IMG/VR virus record: IMGVR_UViG_3300045941_000360
Location: 1-20,159 of that record
DNA length: 20,159 nt
DNA from: a virus
Direction: 5' to 3' (one strand)
The notes beneath the pieces are model-generated. The model did no database searches, was not told where the DNA came from, and was given only the letters and a program-made list of their open reading frames with translations. This document shows positions 7,865-14,440 of this stretch, piece after piece (position 1 is the stretch's first letter; each line of letters opens with the position of its first letter). The position numbers and the translations under genes are program-made.

Positions 7865-7888
7865 TGGCATAATACTGGCATAATGGCC
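7865..7888 (+). repeat. Right arm-type integrase repeats (two copies)
   Basis: Two direct copies of TGGCATAAT start 11 bases apart (7865 and 7876); the second is extended to TGGCATAATGGCC like the left-arm copies. They correspond to P'-arm sites in lambda. Confidence 0.72.
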
Positions 7889-7892
7889 CGCG

Positions 7893-7918
7893 AAAAAAAG
7901 CCCGGAGCGCGTCCGGGC
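7893..7918 (-). terminator. Rho-independent terminator of the leftward operon
   Basis: Read on the minus strand this is a perfect 7-bp stem (7912-7918 pairing with 7900-7906) with a 5-base loop, followed directly by seven U residues (7893-7899). It lies 20 bases past the stop of the last leftward gene and keeps that transcription out of attP. For rightward transcription the hairpin has no U-tract, so it is not an obvious terminator for the tail operon. Confidence 0.85.
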
Positions 7919-7938
7919 GGTGCGGGTAGACCTACCCC

Positions 7939-8193
7939 TCAACCGTTGCCTTCCAACGCGTCCTGCGCGTCCTCCCGCGGCTCCCTGGCCCATCCGTCGT
8001 AGGGTTCGGTGATCCACCAATCGTCCGCGTTCTTGGCCATCCCGGCTTTCAACATCTCAGCCGGTGTCATGCAACGCCGGTCTTTCCCAAACTCACCAGT
8101 GCGGTGCATGTCGAAGGCGGTATCGGAGTTGAAATACTCGTTACAGCCCGAGCACTGGCAGCGGCTGTCGGTCAGCTTGCGAGTGGGTCTCAT
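7939..8193 (-). CDS. Small zinc-finger-like phage protein (84 aa)
   Basis: An 84-residue protein with an early Cys/His cluster: CQCSGCNEYFNSDTAFDMHR, followed by RRC. The C-x-x-C, His and Cys spacing suggests one zinc site in a small finger. The rest contains MTPAEMLKAGMAKNADDWW and a polar, acidic end. This resembles short conserved phage proteins found near integrase modules, but I do not know a function. It is the last gene of the leftward operon, 18 bases after the preceding gene, and ends 20 bases before the terminator. The start site is not fully certain because an AGG directly abuts the ATG at 8191-8193. Confidence 0.65.
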   Translation of the reverse strand: MRPTRKLTDSRCQCSGCNEYFNSDTAFDMHRTGEFGKDRRCMTPAEMLKAGMAKNADDWWITEPYDGWAREPREDAQDALEGNG

Positions 8194-8211
8194 CCTTCAG
8201 CGCGCCGCGCG

Positions 8212-8601
8212 TCAGGGCTTCTTCGGCGGCACGAATTGCACGTCTTGGAATGGGTGATGCTCGATGCCGAGCCCCTGCTTGTCGAGCAGCTCGGCCATCA
8301 TATCCATGTGCTTGAACAGCATCGCAGCGTAATCGCGCGTGTTGAAGATCGCGCCGACCGTCTGTTCGACGACGTAATGCTGTCCAGTGGCGCTCTGGAA
8401 GTCGGCGCGCTTGGCGCGTACGCGTGCCGCCCCGGTTTCCGGGTCGAAATGCAGGCAAGACCAGCTTGACTCGAAGTGGTAGGCCCAGTGCGTGCGCGTC
8501 GTGCTACATACGCTTATGCAGCCCCATAGGTCATACTCGGTGAGGATCGCGCGTATCTTGTCGATCGCTTCCAGTGTTTTCGGGTCTTTCAGCTCACTCA
8601 T
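8212..8601 (-). CDS. Phage protein of unknown function (129 aa)
   Basis: The start chosen is ATG 8599-8601, with an AAGGA site seven bases upstream; a TTG six bases earlier is less likely. The protein has an N-terminal helix (DPKTLEAIDKIRAILTEYD), then a beta-rich part with several Cys and Trp residues (WGCISVCSTTRTHWAYHFES), a basic segment, and a second long helix (YAAMLFKHMDMMAELLDKQG). No catalytic motif or membrane segment is evident and I do not recognise the family. It begins just after the integrase stop (8604-8606), so it is co-transcribed with int. Confidence 0.6.
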   Translation of the reverse strand: MSELKDPKTLEAIDKIRAILTEYDLWGCISVCSTTRTHWAYHFESSWSCLHFDPETGAARVRAKRADFQSATGQHYVVEQTVGAIFNTRDYAAMLFKHMDMMAELLDKQGLGIEHHPFQDVQFVPPKKP

Positions 8602-8603
8602 CG

Positions 8604-9872
8604 TCAATCCTTCGGTCCCTTCAACGCGCCGCGGACGAGTTTCAACTTCGCATCTGAGCGCTTCGCGCCAGGCTTGGCCGGCCGCCCGGCCGGCACCGGC
8701 ACGTACTCACGCACCGGTACGGCTCCGTGCACGTCCTCCAGTTTCGCCAGCTCGCGCCCGCGATCGGCGCCGTCGATCCACTTGGCGTAGGTCTCGTACA
8801 GCATCTTGGTGTTCTTGTGCCCGAGCTGGCGCGCGATGTAGGCGGGATTCACCCCGCCCATCAGCGCGAGCGTCGCGTACGTGTGGCGCGTCTGGTAGGG
8901 CACGCGCGCGCGGATTCCGACCCGCTCGAAGACGCGATCCCAGTACTCCTCGCGCTGGCTCCGGCCGTCATACCAGGGGTTCCCCGTCTGCGGGTTCTCG
9001 AAGATGTGGCCGTGGGCGCTCTTCCCGGTCAGCACGCGCTGGCGCTCGAGCACGGCGCGCGCCCTGGTGGTCAACTCGAGATCCCGGACCTCGTAGGTCT
9101 TCGTGGGCTTGACCCGCCCCCGGAAGCTCCGCGCGCGCTCAACGCGCACCGAGCCGCGACGCGCCTCGTAGTCGCGCCACAGAAGCGCCACCTCTTCCTC
9201 CGGGCGCAGCCCCGTCAGGAAGGCGAACTCGAAGTAGTTCACGATGTTTGGCTGATAGTGCTCGGCCAGATCGGCCAGGATGATCTCGCGCTCCTCGCCG
9301 TCCAACGGATCGGGCGGCGCCTTCTGCACGCGCCCGGCCTTGATGCCATCGGACGGATCGGATACTCCGCAGTCCTTGGATGCCATTTCGAAAAGCCCCC
9401 GTAACGGTATCAGTCGATTGTTCATCATGCGGTTTGACGGCCATGGATGACGCCCCACGAGCGCGGCCAGCTGGCTGTGGCGCACGCGCGTGACCTCCGC
9501 ATCTCCAAGGAGAAATCTCGTCCGCCCCGGATCAAGCGGCTGCGCATACCAGAAATCGAGCGCCCCCTGGTACTGGTAGCGCGTGGCTTCCGCGAGCGCG
9601 CCCTTGGAGGCGTGCCAGAGCTCCCCGTAGTGGCGCACCGTGCGCTCGCCGCTTGCACCTGCGTTCGGCGAATCGGGGAAGAACTCGTGATAGGAAAACG
9701 TGCCCGACTCGAGCGCGCGCAGCAACTGCGCAGCCACTCGACGCGCCGCGCGCTGCTCGGGCGGGGTGATGCCGCCTGGCAAGGACTCGAAGCGTTGAAC
9801 CCCCTCCCACGTAAAGATCAGGCGAATGCTTTTTGCACGGACATCTACCTTGACCGTTCTTCGACTACCCAT
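8604..9872 (-). CDS. int: Tyrosine-family integrase
   Basis: A 422-residue site-specific recombinase. The N-terminus (residues 1-60; IRLIFTWEGVQRFESLPGG) resembles the arm-binding DUF3596 domain, followed by a SAM-like core-binding domain (about 75-170). In the catalytic domain R223 (TGLRPEEEV), K258 (PTKTYEVRD), R329 (YQTRHTYATL), H352 (RQLGHKN) and Y362 (ETYAKWI) form the expected set. The first His of the HxxR box is Tyr (Y326), which is common in this subgroup. The C-terminal 45 residues are a Lys/Arg/Pro-rich tail. It joins attP (7701-7888) to a host tRNA site. A GGAAGGGG ribosome site precedes ATG 9872, and the start overlaps the excisionase gene by 28 bases. Confidence 0.95.
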   Translation of the reverse strand: MGSRRTVKVDVRAKSIRLIFTWEGVQRFESLPGGITPPEQRAARRVAAQLLRALESGTFSYHEFFPDSPNAGASGERTVRHYGELWHASKGALAEATRYQYQGALDFWYAQPLDPGRTRFLLGDAEVTRVRHSQLAALVGRHPWPSNRMMNNRLIPLRGLFEMASKDCGVSDPSDGIKAGRVQKAPPDPLDGEEREIILADLAEHYQPNIVNYFEFAFLTGLRPEEEVALLWRDYEARRGSVRVERARSFRGRVKPTKTYEVRDLELTTRARAVLERQRVLTGKSAHGHIFENPQTGNPWYDGRSQREEYWDRVFERVGIRARVPYQTRHTYATLALMGGVNPAYIARQLGHKNTKMLYETYAKWIDGADRGRELAKLEDVHGAVPVREYVPVPAGRPAKPGAKRSDAKLKLVRGALKGPKD

Positions 9873-10141
9873 TTAGTGACCCCTTCCAGGTCTATCAGAA
9901 TTCTCTCATCGGGCGCGCGCACCCATTCGCGGCCCTCGCGCCACACCCCCTCGTGGATCTTGCGGCGTATTGCCGCTTCCGTGTATCCGGTGACGGCCGC
10001 GGCCAGGTGGACCAGCACGTAGCGTACCGGGTTCAGGTGCACGTGCGTCACCGCTTCGGGCGCCGGGGCGCCGCGCTGGACGAAGGTCTGCAGAACCGCC
10101 AGAGCCTTGTCGGCTGCTTCTGCGTCTTTCCAGATTGCCAT
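9845..10141 (-). CDS. xis: Excisionase (DUF1233-like)
   Basis: A 98-residue protein. The C-terminal half, GYTEAAIRRKIHEGVWREGR and then RAPDERILIDLEGVTKWV, is the winged-helix pattern of DUF1233/YdaQ-type putative excisionases (an entry helix, the VWREG turn, and a beta hairpin with RAPDG-like text). Excisionases bind attP/attR and steer the integrase toward excision. The first 40 residues are less typical, so an internal start is possible, but an AAGGAG site nine bases before ATG 10141 supports the long form. It is directly followed by int with a 28-base overlap, the usual xis-int pair. Confidence 0.82.
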   Translation of the reverse strand: MAIWKDAEAADKALAVLQTFVQRGAPAPEAVTHVHLNPVRYVLVHLAAAVTGYTEAAIRRKIHEGVWREGREWVRAPDERILIDLEGVTKWVVEERSR

Positions 10142-10154
10142 GATCTCGCGCTCC

Positions 10155-11114
10155 TTACGCCGCTTCCTGATCTTCCTTCAGCGCCTTCAGCGTTTGCTCG
10201 AGGTCCGTGTACTCGGCCGGCGTCAGGTCGCCGAAGTGCTCCTTCCCGTAGGCCTTCTTGCAGTAGTCCTTCACCTTCTCGCGGTCGAGCTGGTATTCCT
10301 TCACCAGCGCCTCCAGGCGCTTTTTCTGCGGCTCGCTGATGGCGCCGCGCTCGGCCGCCTTCTCCGCGGCGGCCATGCGCTTGATGGCCGCGCGCGCCTT
10401 GCTGTCGAGGAGCGACCAGAGCGCGACCTTCTCGTCGTTGTCGAAGCCGGAGGTCTCGCAGAGCGCGTAGGCGTCCATCGGGCGGGACTCGGACAAGCAC
10501 GTGCGGATTCCCGCCGCGGTCGCCATGACTACTTCCTGGCGCTCGGCGGTCAGTGCATCCAGGGCGCCGGTCGTGGGCGTGATCGGGGCGGACGGCAACG
10601 GCACCTCCGGGGTGATGTCGTGCTCGACGCTGGTGAAATCCCGCACTTCCTCCGGCGTGTAGACACCGCTGCAAACCGACGGGAAGCAGGTTCGCACACC
10701 CTCGCTGATGACGCGCGAGCGCAGCATCGCGCGCGGGTAGGTTTTCCAGTTTTCCTTGTTGGCGAGGTTGGCGCGGCGCGCCATGTCGATCGTCCACTCC
10801 ACTGTCACCGGGGTCGGGCTCTTCGGATGGCTGAACTGGCCGCACACCTTGGTATCGGTGTAGGCGGTCCACTTGACGATGCCCCCGGAATCCTGGAAGC
10901 GCCCGAGGATCGCGTCGGCCTTCAGCGCCGGCCGGCCCTGGATGATGTGGTAGTCGGAAGCGACGCTTCCAGGGTGCCGGCCCTCGGCCTGCGCGACGAT
11001 CATCAACGCGAGCGCCTGGTCGGCGGTCTTCATGCCGAAGAGCTGCGACTTGGCGATCGCCTCTGCCATGCGCTGCATGTCCTGCAGCGGGACTAGCGAC
11101 GTACTGGTGTTCAT
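10155..11114 (-). CDS. recT: RecT-family single-strand annealing protein
   Basis: A 319-residue protein. The RecT core lies at about 20-175 and contains PGSVASDYHIIQGRPALKAD, the FSHPKSPTPVTVEWTIDMAR block and NWKTYPRAMLRSRVISEGVR, all characteristic of this recombinase family. The C-terminal third is helical and charged (AAAEKAAERGAISEPQKKRL) and may be a partner-binding region. RecT anneals complementary strands after 5'-end resection. No RecE- or YqaJ-type exonuclease lies next to it; the nearest nuclease candidate is the VRR-NUC gene in the rightward operon. ATG 11114 overlaps the preceding stop (ATGA) and follows an AGAGGAA site; an ATG five codons upstream is less likely. Confidence 0.88.
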   Translation of the reverse strand: MNTSTSLVPLQDMQRMAEAIAKSQLFGMKTADQALALMIVAQAEGRHPGSVASDYHIIQGRPALKADAILGRFQDSGGIVKWTAYTDTKVCGQFSHPKSPTPVTVEWTIDMARRANLANKENWKTYPRAMLRSRVISEGVRTCFPSVCSGVYTPEEVRDFTSVEHDITPEVPLPSAPITPTTGALDALTAERQEVVMATAAGIRTCLSESRPMDAYALCETSGFDNDEKVALWSLLDSKARAAIKRMAAAEKAAERGAISEPQKKRLEALVKEYQLDREKVKDYCKKAYGKEHFGDLTPAEYTDLEQTLKALKEDQEAA

Positions 11115-11314
11115 TTCCTCTCCGTCCATTCTCTGGGCACGCTCATGTTCAACTCGCGCTCGAGCGTGCGGGCGAACTCAGCCCACGCCACCATCTGCTC
11201 GCGGATCTGTATCGTTGCCCGCACCAGGCCGTTACGGTAGGCGAGATCGGCAGGATCGAGGACGATCGCCGGTAGCTGCGCGACGAAGTTGTCGGTTCTA
11301 GGCGTTTTCGACAT
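11111..11314 (-). CDS. Small phage protein of unknown function (67 aa)
   Basis: The frame is open well upstream, but the protein-like part begins at ATG 11314, seven bases after an AGGAG site, giving 67 residues: MSKTPRTDNFVAQLPAIVLD and on to LERELNMSVPREWTERK. The segment LAYRNGLVRATIQIREQMVA WAEFARTLE is amphipathic helix, similar to short phage proteins with one coiled helix of Leu/Arg/Glu repeats. No enzymatic motif is visible. It overlaps the HNH-like gene upstream by 17 bases and RecT downstream by 4, so the three are probably translationally coupled. A role with RecT is possible only by neighbourhood. Confidence 0.65.
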   Translation of the reverse strand: MSKTPRTDNFVAQLPAIVLDPADLAYRNGLVRATIQIREQMVAWAEFARTLERELNMSVPREWTERK

Positions 11315-11834
11315 GGCGATGCTCCTTCGCATGGTGAACAGCACAAAGCCACCGCACCTCAAGCGGTCGCGAATAGTCTTCGTGATGTGCGTGGGCGAGC
11401 GCACCGCATACTTCGCACGGTTGCCGGTGCAATTTCCCGCGTGCGATATGGGTTCGCACCAGATTGCGGGCCAGCACTTTCGTCTTGTCCCGCGCCTTGT
11501 CGTAAGTGCGTCGCTTCTCGTAATTGCGCTTCGCGGAGTCCCGATCCTGCTGCAACCTCTTTGCATGCTTTTCCGGGTCGGCGAGAATCGCCGCGTTGTG
11601 GGCTTTCTGCCACGCGAGAACCTCGTCGCGATGCTTCCGCTTGTATTCTCTACTCGCGGCAAGTCGTCGTTCATGCGCCTCAGCTTTTTCCGTGTCGCTC
11701 TTGGCCGGGCTCCGGCGTCGCTGCTTAGGCAGCACCTCATCGGTGACGTCTTTGATTCTCACGAGGGTGTCCGGCGCCGGGCGCCGGCTGCGCTGATCCT
11801 TTAGTTTCTGAACAAGGTTACGGTTGCGTTTCAT
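11298..11834 (-). CDS. HNH-like zinc-binding phage protein
   Basis: A 178-residue protein. The first 125 residues are very basic and helical (REYKRKHRDEVLAWQKAHN, KRNYEKRRTYDKARDK). The last 50 form a treble-clef/HNH-like zinc fold: C140-x-x-C143, HHEDY at 150-154, WLC at 162-164, and H167-H168. This C-terminal signature recurs in phage proteins of the HNH type, but the usual fourth Cys is replaced by His (CAVH). It could be a nicking nuclease or a DNA-binding protein; catalysis is not assured. ATG 11834 overlaps the upstream stop (ATGA) and has an AGGAG five bases before it; a GTG at 11840 would fall against the AGGAG and is rejected. Confidence 0.72.
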   Translation of the reverse strand: MKRNRNLVQKLKDQRSRRPAPDTLVRIKDVTDEVLPKQRRRSPAKSDTEKAEAHERRLAASREYKRKHRDEVLAWQKAHNAAILADPEKHAKRLQQDRDSAKRNYEKRRTYDKARDKTKVLARNLVRTHIARGKLHRQPCEVCGALAHAHHEDYSRPLEVRWLCAVHHAKEHRHVENA

Positions 11835-11983
11835 GGGCACTCCTTTGCGAGGCGTTCGGCCACGTAGTTGCGTACGGAAAGCCGCTCCTCTTCGGCCAGG
11901 TCGATGGCGCCGGCGGCGCCGAAGGCGCCGAGGATCAGCACGAGGTAGATCACGATGAGCGGCCAGGAAGGGTAATTGGTCAT
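11831..11983 (-). CDS. Small single-span membrane protein (50 aa)
   Basis: ATG 11983 opens a 50-residue frame with an AAGG site seven bases before it, five bases after the upstream gene. Residues 6-26 (SWPLIVIYLVLILGAFGAAGA) are one clear membrane segment; the remainder is a charged, helical tail (DLAEEERLSVRNYVAERLAK) that probably lies in the cytoplasm or on the membrane face. The family is unknown. Small membrane proteins in early left operons often affect superinfection or host membrane functions; here nothing in the sequence decides it. The frame extends 16 codons further upstream, but into the preceding gene. Confidence 0.65.
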   Translation of the reverse strand: MTNYPSWPLIVIYLVLILGAFGAAGAIDLAEEERLSVRNYVAERLAKECP

Positions 11984-11988
11984 CGCCT

Positions 11989-13236
11989 TTACCACTGTCC
12001 TTCGACCATAGGAACTGAAGGGATCATGCATTCTGCGTCCGGGTTCTTCTCAAGAAGGCCGGCCAGCATGTTGATCACCTGATATACCCGCTGCAGCCTG
12101 ACGCGTTCCGCCGGTTCGTGCGTGCGCTTCAGGTAGAGTTCAAGCCACTTCGTCGAGAACCGGATCAGGATCGCGCGCGACCCGGGACTGTTGTCGTTGC
12201 GGGTCTGCAGCAGATTGTCGAGGTCGCGGAAGTACCAGACGGCGGTGCAGATCTGGTAGTAGTCGTAGCTGCCTAGCCGGAAGTCGGTGAGGGGCCACAC
12301 GCGCACGCCGTACACCACGATCTCCTGCTGATCGGCCGGCATCGCGCTCAGTGCATCGGTCGCCTTCTTCTCTTCGCTCGCCTTGCGTTTGGCGTCCTCC
12401 TTCTGCTTCCAGTACCGGGACACCACGGCTTCCAACGTTTCCGGCGCGGCCAGGAGCTCCTCGCGATGGGCTACCACTGCCGGCATGATGTGCTCGCGCA
12501 CGTGCTGTCTGGTCTTCGCGGTCGAAAGATCGAAGCGGGCGCAATAGGCCTTCGGTCCCCACGGGAACAGAACGCGAAGCGGGAGGGTCCGAAAGTCGAT
12601 GCTGTTGCGAGTGAGGAGCTTCTCGTCGAGCGCCTGCAGAATCAGGGACCACAGATCCTTACCTCCGCGTTCGCGGATTGCCTTGCCGATTGTGGTTCGT
12701 CCGTGCGTGTTGTCGTACATGGCGAATACTTCGTCCGCTCTCAGAAAACCGTAGAACGGACTGTTGTGCCTGATCGTGACTGACTGATCCTGGTTGTTCG
12801 TTGGCGCACTTTCCGCGGAAGGTTTTTGCTCCGGCGCCGGCTCTGCGGGAGAAATCTCAGCGTTTTCGGAAACGACGTCCGGTTTGGGAAGCTTCCCAAA
12901 CCTCTCTTTGTGTTTGCGCCAGAGTGAATCTGGTTGCAGCTTGTCCTGCTGTTCGATGAGTACTTCCCGAAGCAAGTCAGGACGCTCTGCCATGTTGATG
13001 AGTGACGCGCGATCATTGGCGCCAAGCCTGTCGAGATCGTTCTGCGCGAGCCAGACGGAGAAGTCGCGGTCAGCGGGGAACCGCTCCCTCGCTTCGGCGA
13101 GCGCGACGGCGAGCTCCAGTGTTCCCTCTATCCACTCCTGGTGACCGTGCACGGTGCGCTCGTATGCCGAACGGATGCGATCCGCGAGCACGTTCATCGG
13201 GGTGGGCATCGGTACGACGTTGGTGGTGTCTGTCAC
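11989..13236 (-). CDS. Phage protein of unknown function (415 aa)
   Basis: It starts at GTG 13236 with a GAGGA site eight bases before it, directly after an intrinsic terminator. Residues 15-100 are helical with an acidic pattern (WIEGTLELAVALAEARERFP, DFSVWLAQNDLDRLGANDRA) and resemble the N-terminal region of phage or plasmid DUF3102-like/ParB-associated proteins. A Pro/Glu/Gln-rich linker spans about 115-150. The second part (155-415) is compact, with a charged coiled stretch (KQKEDAKRKASEEKKATDAL) and an aromatic section (DFRLGSYDYYQICTAVWYFR). No catalytic motif or membrane segment is seen. The function is not known. It is one of the longest early left genes and is conserved-looking rather than low-complexity. 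Confidence 0.65.
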   Translation of the reverse strand: MTDTTNVVPMPTPMNVLADRIRSAYERTVHGHQEWIEGTLELAVALAEARERFPADRDFSVWLAQNDLDRLGANDRASLINMAERPDLLREVLIEQQDKLQPDSLWRKHKERFGKLPKPDVVSENAEISPAEPAPEQKPSAESAPTNNQDQSVTIRHNSPFYGFLRADEVFAMYDNTHGRTTIGKAIRERGGKDLWSLILQALDEKLLTRNSIDFRTLPLRVLFPWGPKAYCARFDLSTAKTRQHVREHIMPAVVAHREELLAAPETLEAVVSRYWKQKEDAKRKASEEKKATDALSAMPADQQEIVVYGVRVWPLTDFRLGSYDYYQICTAVWYFRDLDNLLQTRNDNSPGSRAILIRFSTKWLELYLKRTHEPAERVRLQRVYQVINMLAGLLEKNPDAECMIPSVPMVEGQW

Positions 13237-13249
13237 TGTGATATCCTCG

Positions 13250-13278
13250 AAAAAAACGGGCGGGCTGCAGTCCCGCCC
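13250..13278 (-). terminator. Intrinsic terminator inside the early left operon
   Basis: Read on the minus strand: GGGCGGG (13272-13278), a 7-base loop, CCCGCCC (13258-13264), one G, then seven U residues (13250-13256). It begins 13 bases after the stop of the DGQHRL gene and its U-tract ends 13 bases before the GTG of the 415-residue gene. A perfect 7-bp GC-only stem plus U7 should stop most RNA polymerase that has not been modified. Confidence 0.85.
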
Positions 13279-13291
13279 ATAGGGTGCTGCC

Positions 13292-14290
13292 TTACGCCGC
13301 TTCCGAAGTCAGTTCGGCCGGATAGCCAGGCTTCGGAAGCTCTTTCTTGACTGCTGTTTTCAGGGTGCTGGCGCTCATCGCCTTGGTACCCCGCTCCGCG
13401 GCGAGCATCGCGCTCACCACGACACCGAGCTCCTTGAGAGAGCTCAGACGCTCCCGCGCCTGCCAGCGGTTCCGCGCGTTCTTGATGATCTCGGCCGCGA
13501 CGAAGTAGGGCGTCTTCTCGCCATCAGCCGATACGCCGGTCTGGAAGAGCGCGAGCTTCTCGCGCACGCGCTGCTCGGACCATCCGCCCGTCAGCATCAG
13601 GTACGAAACGGTGTGGGCCTGGGTGGCCTTCAGCACCGGATCGGCGATTCCCTGCCGCGAGCCCTCGCCGACGGACATGGCGAGATCGAGCAGGTTGTTG
13701 TTGCTCCTGATCGCGACGGCCACGTCCACTTCCGACTTGAGCGCGGCCGACTTGTCGCCCGTCTTGACGAGATAGGAAGAAGCGAGCCGGATGATGGTCT
13801 GCTTCGCCTTCGCTTCCGTGACGCCTTCGAGCGTGACCGCGTCGGAAGCGTGCCGGACCTTGACATCGTCCACGGTGGCAATCGCGGTACGGGAGATGCC
13901 GTACACCACCACGTTCGAGAGCGCGTAGGAGGCGATCGCGGAACCGCCCAGCCGGTGCTGGCCGTCTTCCAGCGCGCCGTCGCCGTAGAAGCCGATCGTC
14001 GCGTTGTTGAACTGCCACTGGCCTGCGGTCATCCGCCGGGCGTATTCGCGGGAAAGCTCCGGGCGCCACTCCCGGTTGTGGATGTTGCTGCCCAGAAACA
14101 GGATGGCGCTCGCCCCCGGGGTAAGCGTCAGGATCTCTGTTTCCTTCTTGCCGGTCTTCGCCTTCGCCATGATGTCAGCCGCCAGCTTCTTGTCTTCCGC
14201 GGGCGCCTTCTCGGCCACGGCGCGGATCTCGGCAAGAACCTGATCGGCGACGTTCTCTTTGATGCTCACTACCTTGTTACTACTGTCCAT
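13292..14290 (-). CDS. DGQHRL-motif (ParB-like fold) phage protein
   Basis: A 332-residue protein. A GAGGGA site sits three bases before ATG 14290; a TTG at 14353 would run into the PL promoter and is rejected. The core at about residues 60-140 has NREWRPELSREYARRMTAGQ, then an I-x-F-Y-G-D-G strand and EDGQHRLGGSAIASY. This mirrors the ParB/sulfiredoxin fold plan: Arg, helix, G-x-W, strand, [DG]-x-x-HRL-x-A. The remaining 190 residues are helical (EAKAKQTIIRLASSYLVKTG; WQARERLSSLKELGVVVSAM). DGQHR proteins are often DNA-bound regulators or nuclease-like modules; function here is unknown. It is the first gene after PL, the position of lambda N, and like N is followed by a terminator. Confidence 0.7.
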   Translation of the reverse strand: MDSSNKVVSIKENVADQVLAEIRAVAEKAPAEDKKLAADIMAKAKTGKKETEILTLTPGASAILFLGSNIHNREWRPELSREYARRMTAGQWQFNNATIGFYGDGALEDGQHRLGGSAIASYALSNVVVYGISRTAIATVDDVKVRHASDAVTLEGVTEAKAKQTIIRLASSYLVKTGDKSAALKSEVDVAVAIRSNNNLLDLAMSVGEGSRQGIADPVLKATQAHTVSYLMLTGGWSEQRVREKLALFQTGVSADGEKTPYFVAAEIIKNARNRWQARERLSSLKELGVVVSAMLAAERGTKAMSASTLKTAVKKELPKPGYPAELTSEAA

Positions 14291-14308
14291 AAATCCCTCA
14301 TCGTTGAT

Positions 14309-14345
14309 CTCGAATAGCGTCGAGCACGCGTCGGGCGTGATGCCC
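14309..14345 (-). promoter_or_regulatory. Two hairpins in the PL transcript leader
   Basis: With transcription starting near 14346, the 56-nt leader can fold into two small stem-loops. The first is GGGC-ATCAC-GCCC (14342-14345 with 14333-14336), one base from the 5' end. The second is CTCGA-CGCTAT-TCGAG (14320-14324 with 14309-14313). Both stems are perfect but short (4 and 5 bp). A nut/boxB-like or put-like antitermination role is possible because an intrinsic terminator follows the first gene; the hairpins could also be chance. Confidence 0.35.
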
Positions 14346-14352
14346 TGGCGCA

Positions 14353-14381
14353 ACTATAGGTGGCCCTAAGACCATTGTCAA
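14353..14381 (-). promoter_or_regulatory. Promoter PL of the early left operon
   Basis: On the minus strand the -35 is a perfect TTGACA (14376-14381), the spacer is 17 bases, and the -10 is TATAGT (14353-14358). The expected start is A at about 14346. It lies about 60 bases before the first leftward gene. One operator palindrome covers the -10 and spacer, another the upstream edge of the -35, so repressor binding should shut it off. Confidence 0.85.
14357..14368. promoter_or_regulatory. Repressor operator in PL, site 1
   Basis: TAGGTGGCCCTA, a slightly imperfect 12-bp palindrome (TAGG/CCTA outer halves intact). It overlaps the PL -10 box and spacer. Its centre is 25 bases from that of site 2. 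Confidence 0.7.
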
Positions 14382-14395
14382 TAGGCGAGCCTATT
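14380..14395. promoter_or_regulatory. Repressor operator in PL, site 2
   Basis: AATAGGC-GA-GCCTATT, a perfect inverted repeat of 7-base arms with a 2-base centre. It contains the TAGG-n4-CCTA core at 14382-14393 and overlaps the upstream end of the PL -35. Confidence 0.75.
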
Positions 14396-14440
14396 AATAT
14401 CCAGGGCAGGAAGCGTCCACGCTGTAGGGAAAACCCAGGG

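Larger units (their letters stand above)
7701..7888. other. attP: Phage attachment site attP (candidate)
   Basis: This gene-free stretch between the late tail operon and the leftward int operon has the parts of a lambda-type attP in the expected order: a pair of arm repeats, an IHF site, a core that matches a tRNA 3' end, a second inverted IHF site, and a second pair of arm repeats. The position next to int, with only two small genes between, supports it. An extra inverted repeat (7738-7745 with 7779-7786, GGTTATCG) lies in the left arm and could be a further protein site. The whole assignment is inference from pattern and context; the individual motifs are seen directly. Confidence 0.8.

Noticed and set aside
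7924-7937. Palindrome GGGTAG-AC-CTACCC as another repressor operator
   Set aside because: The half-sites and spacing differ from TAGG-n4-CCTA, and no promoter is visible there.
10048-10872. Second minus-strand frame over recT
   Set aside because: It reads as out-of-frame RecT with Arg/Gly/His-rich text and no ribosome site.
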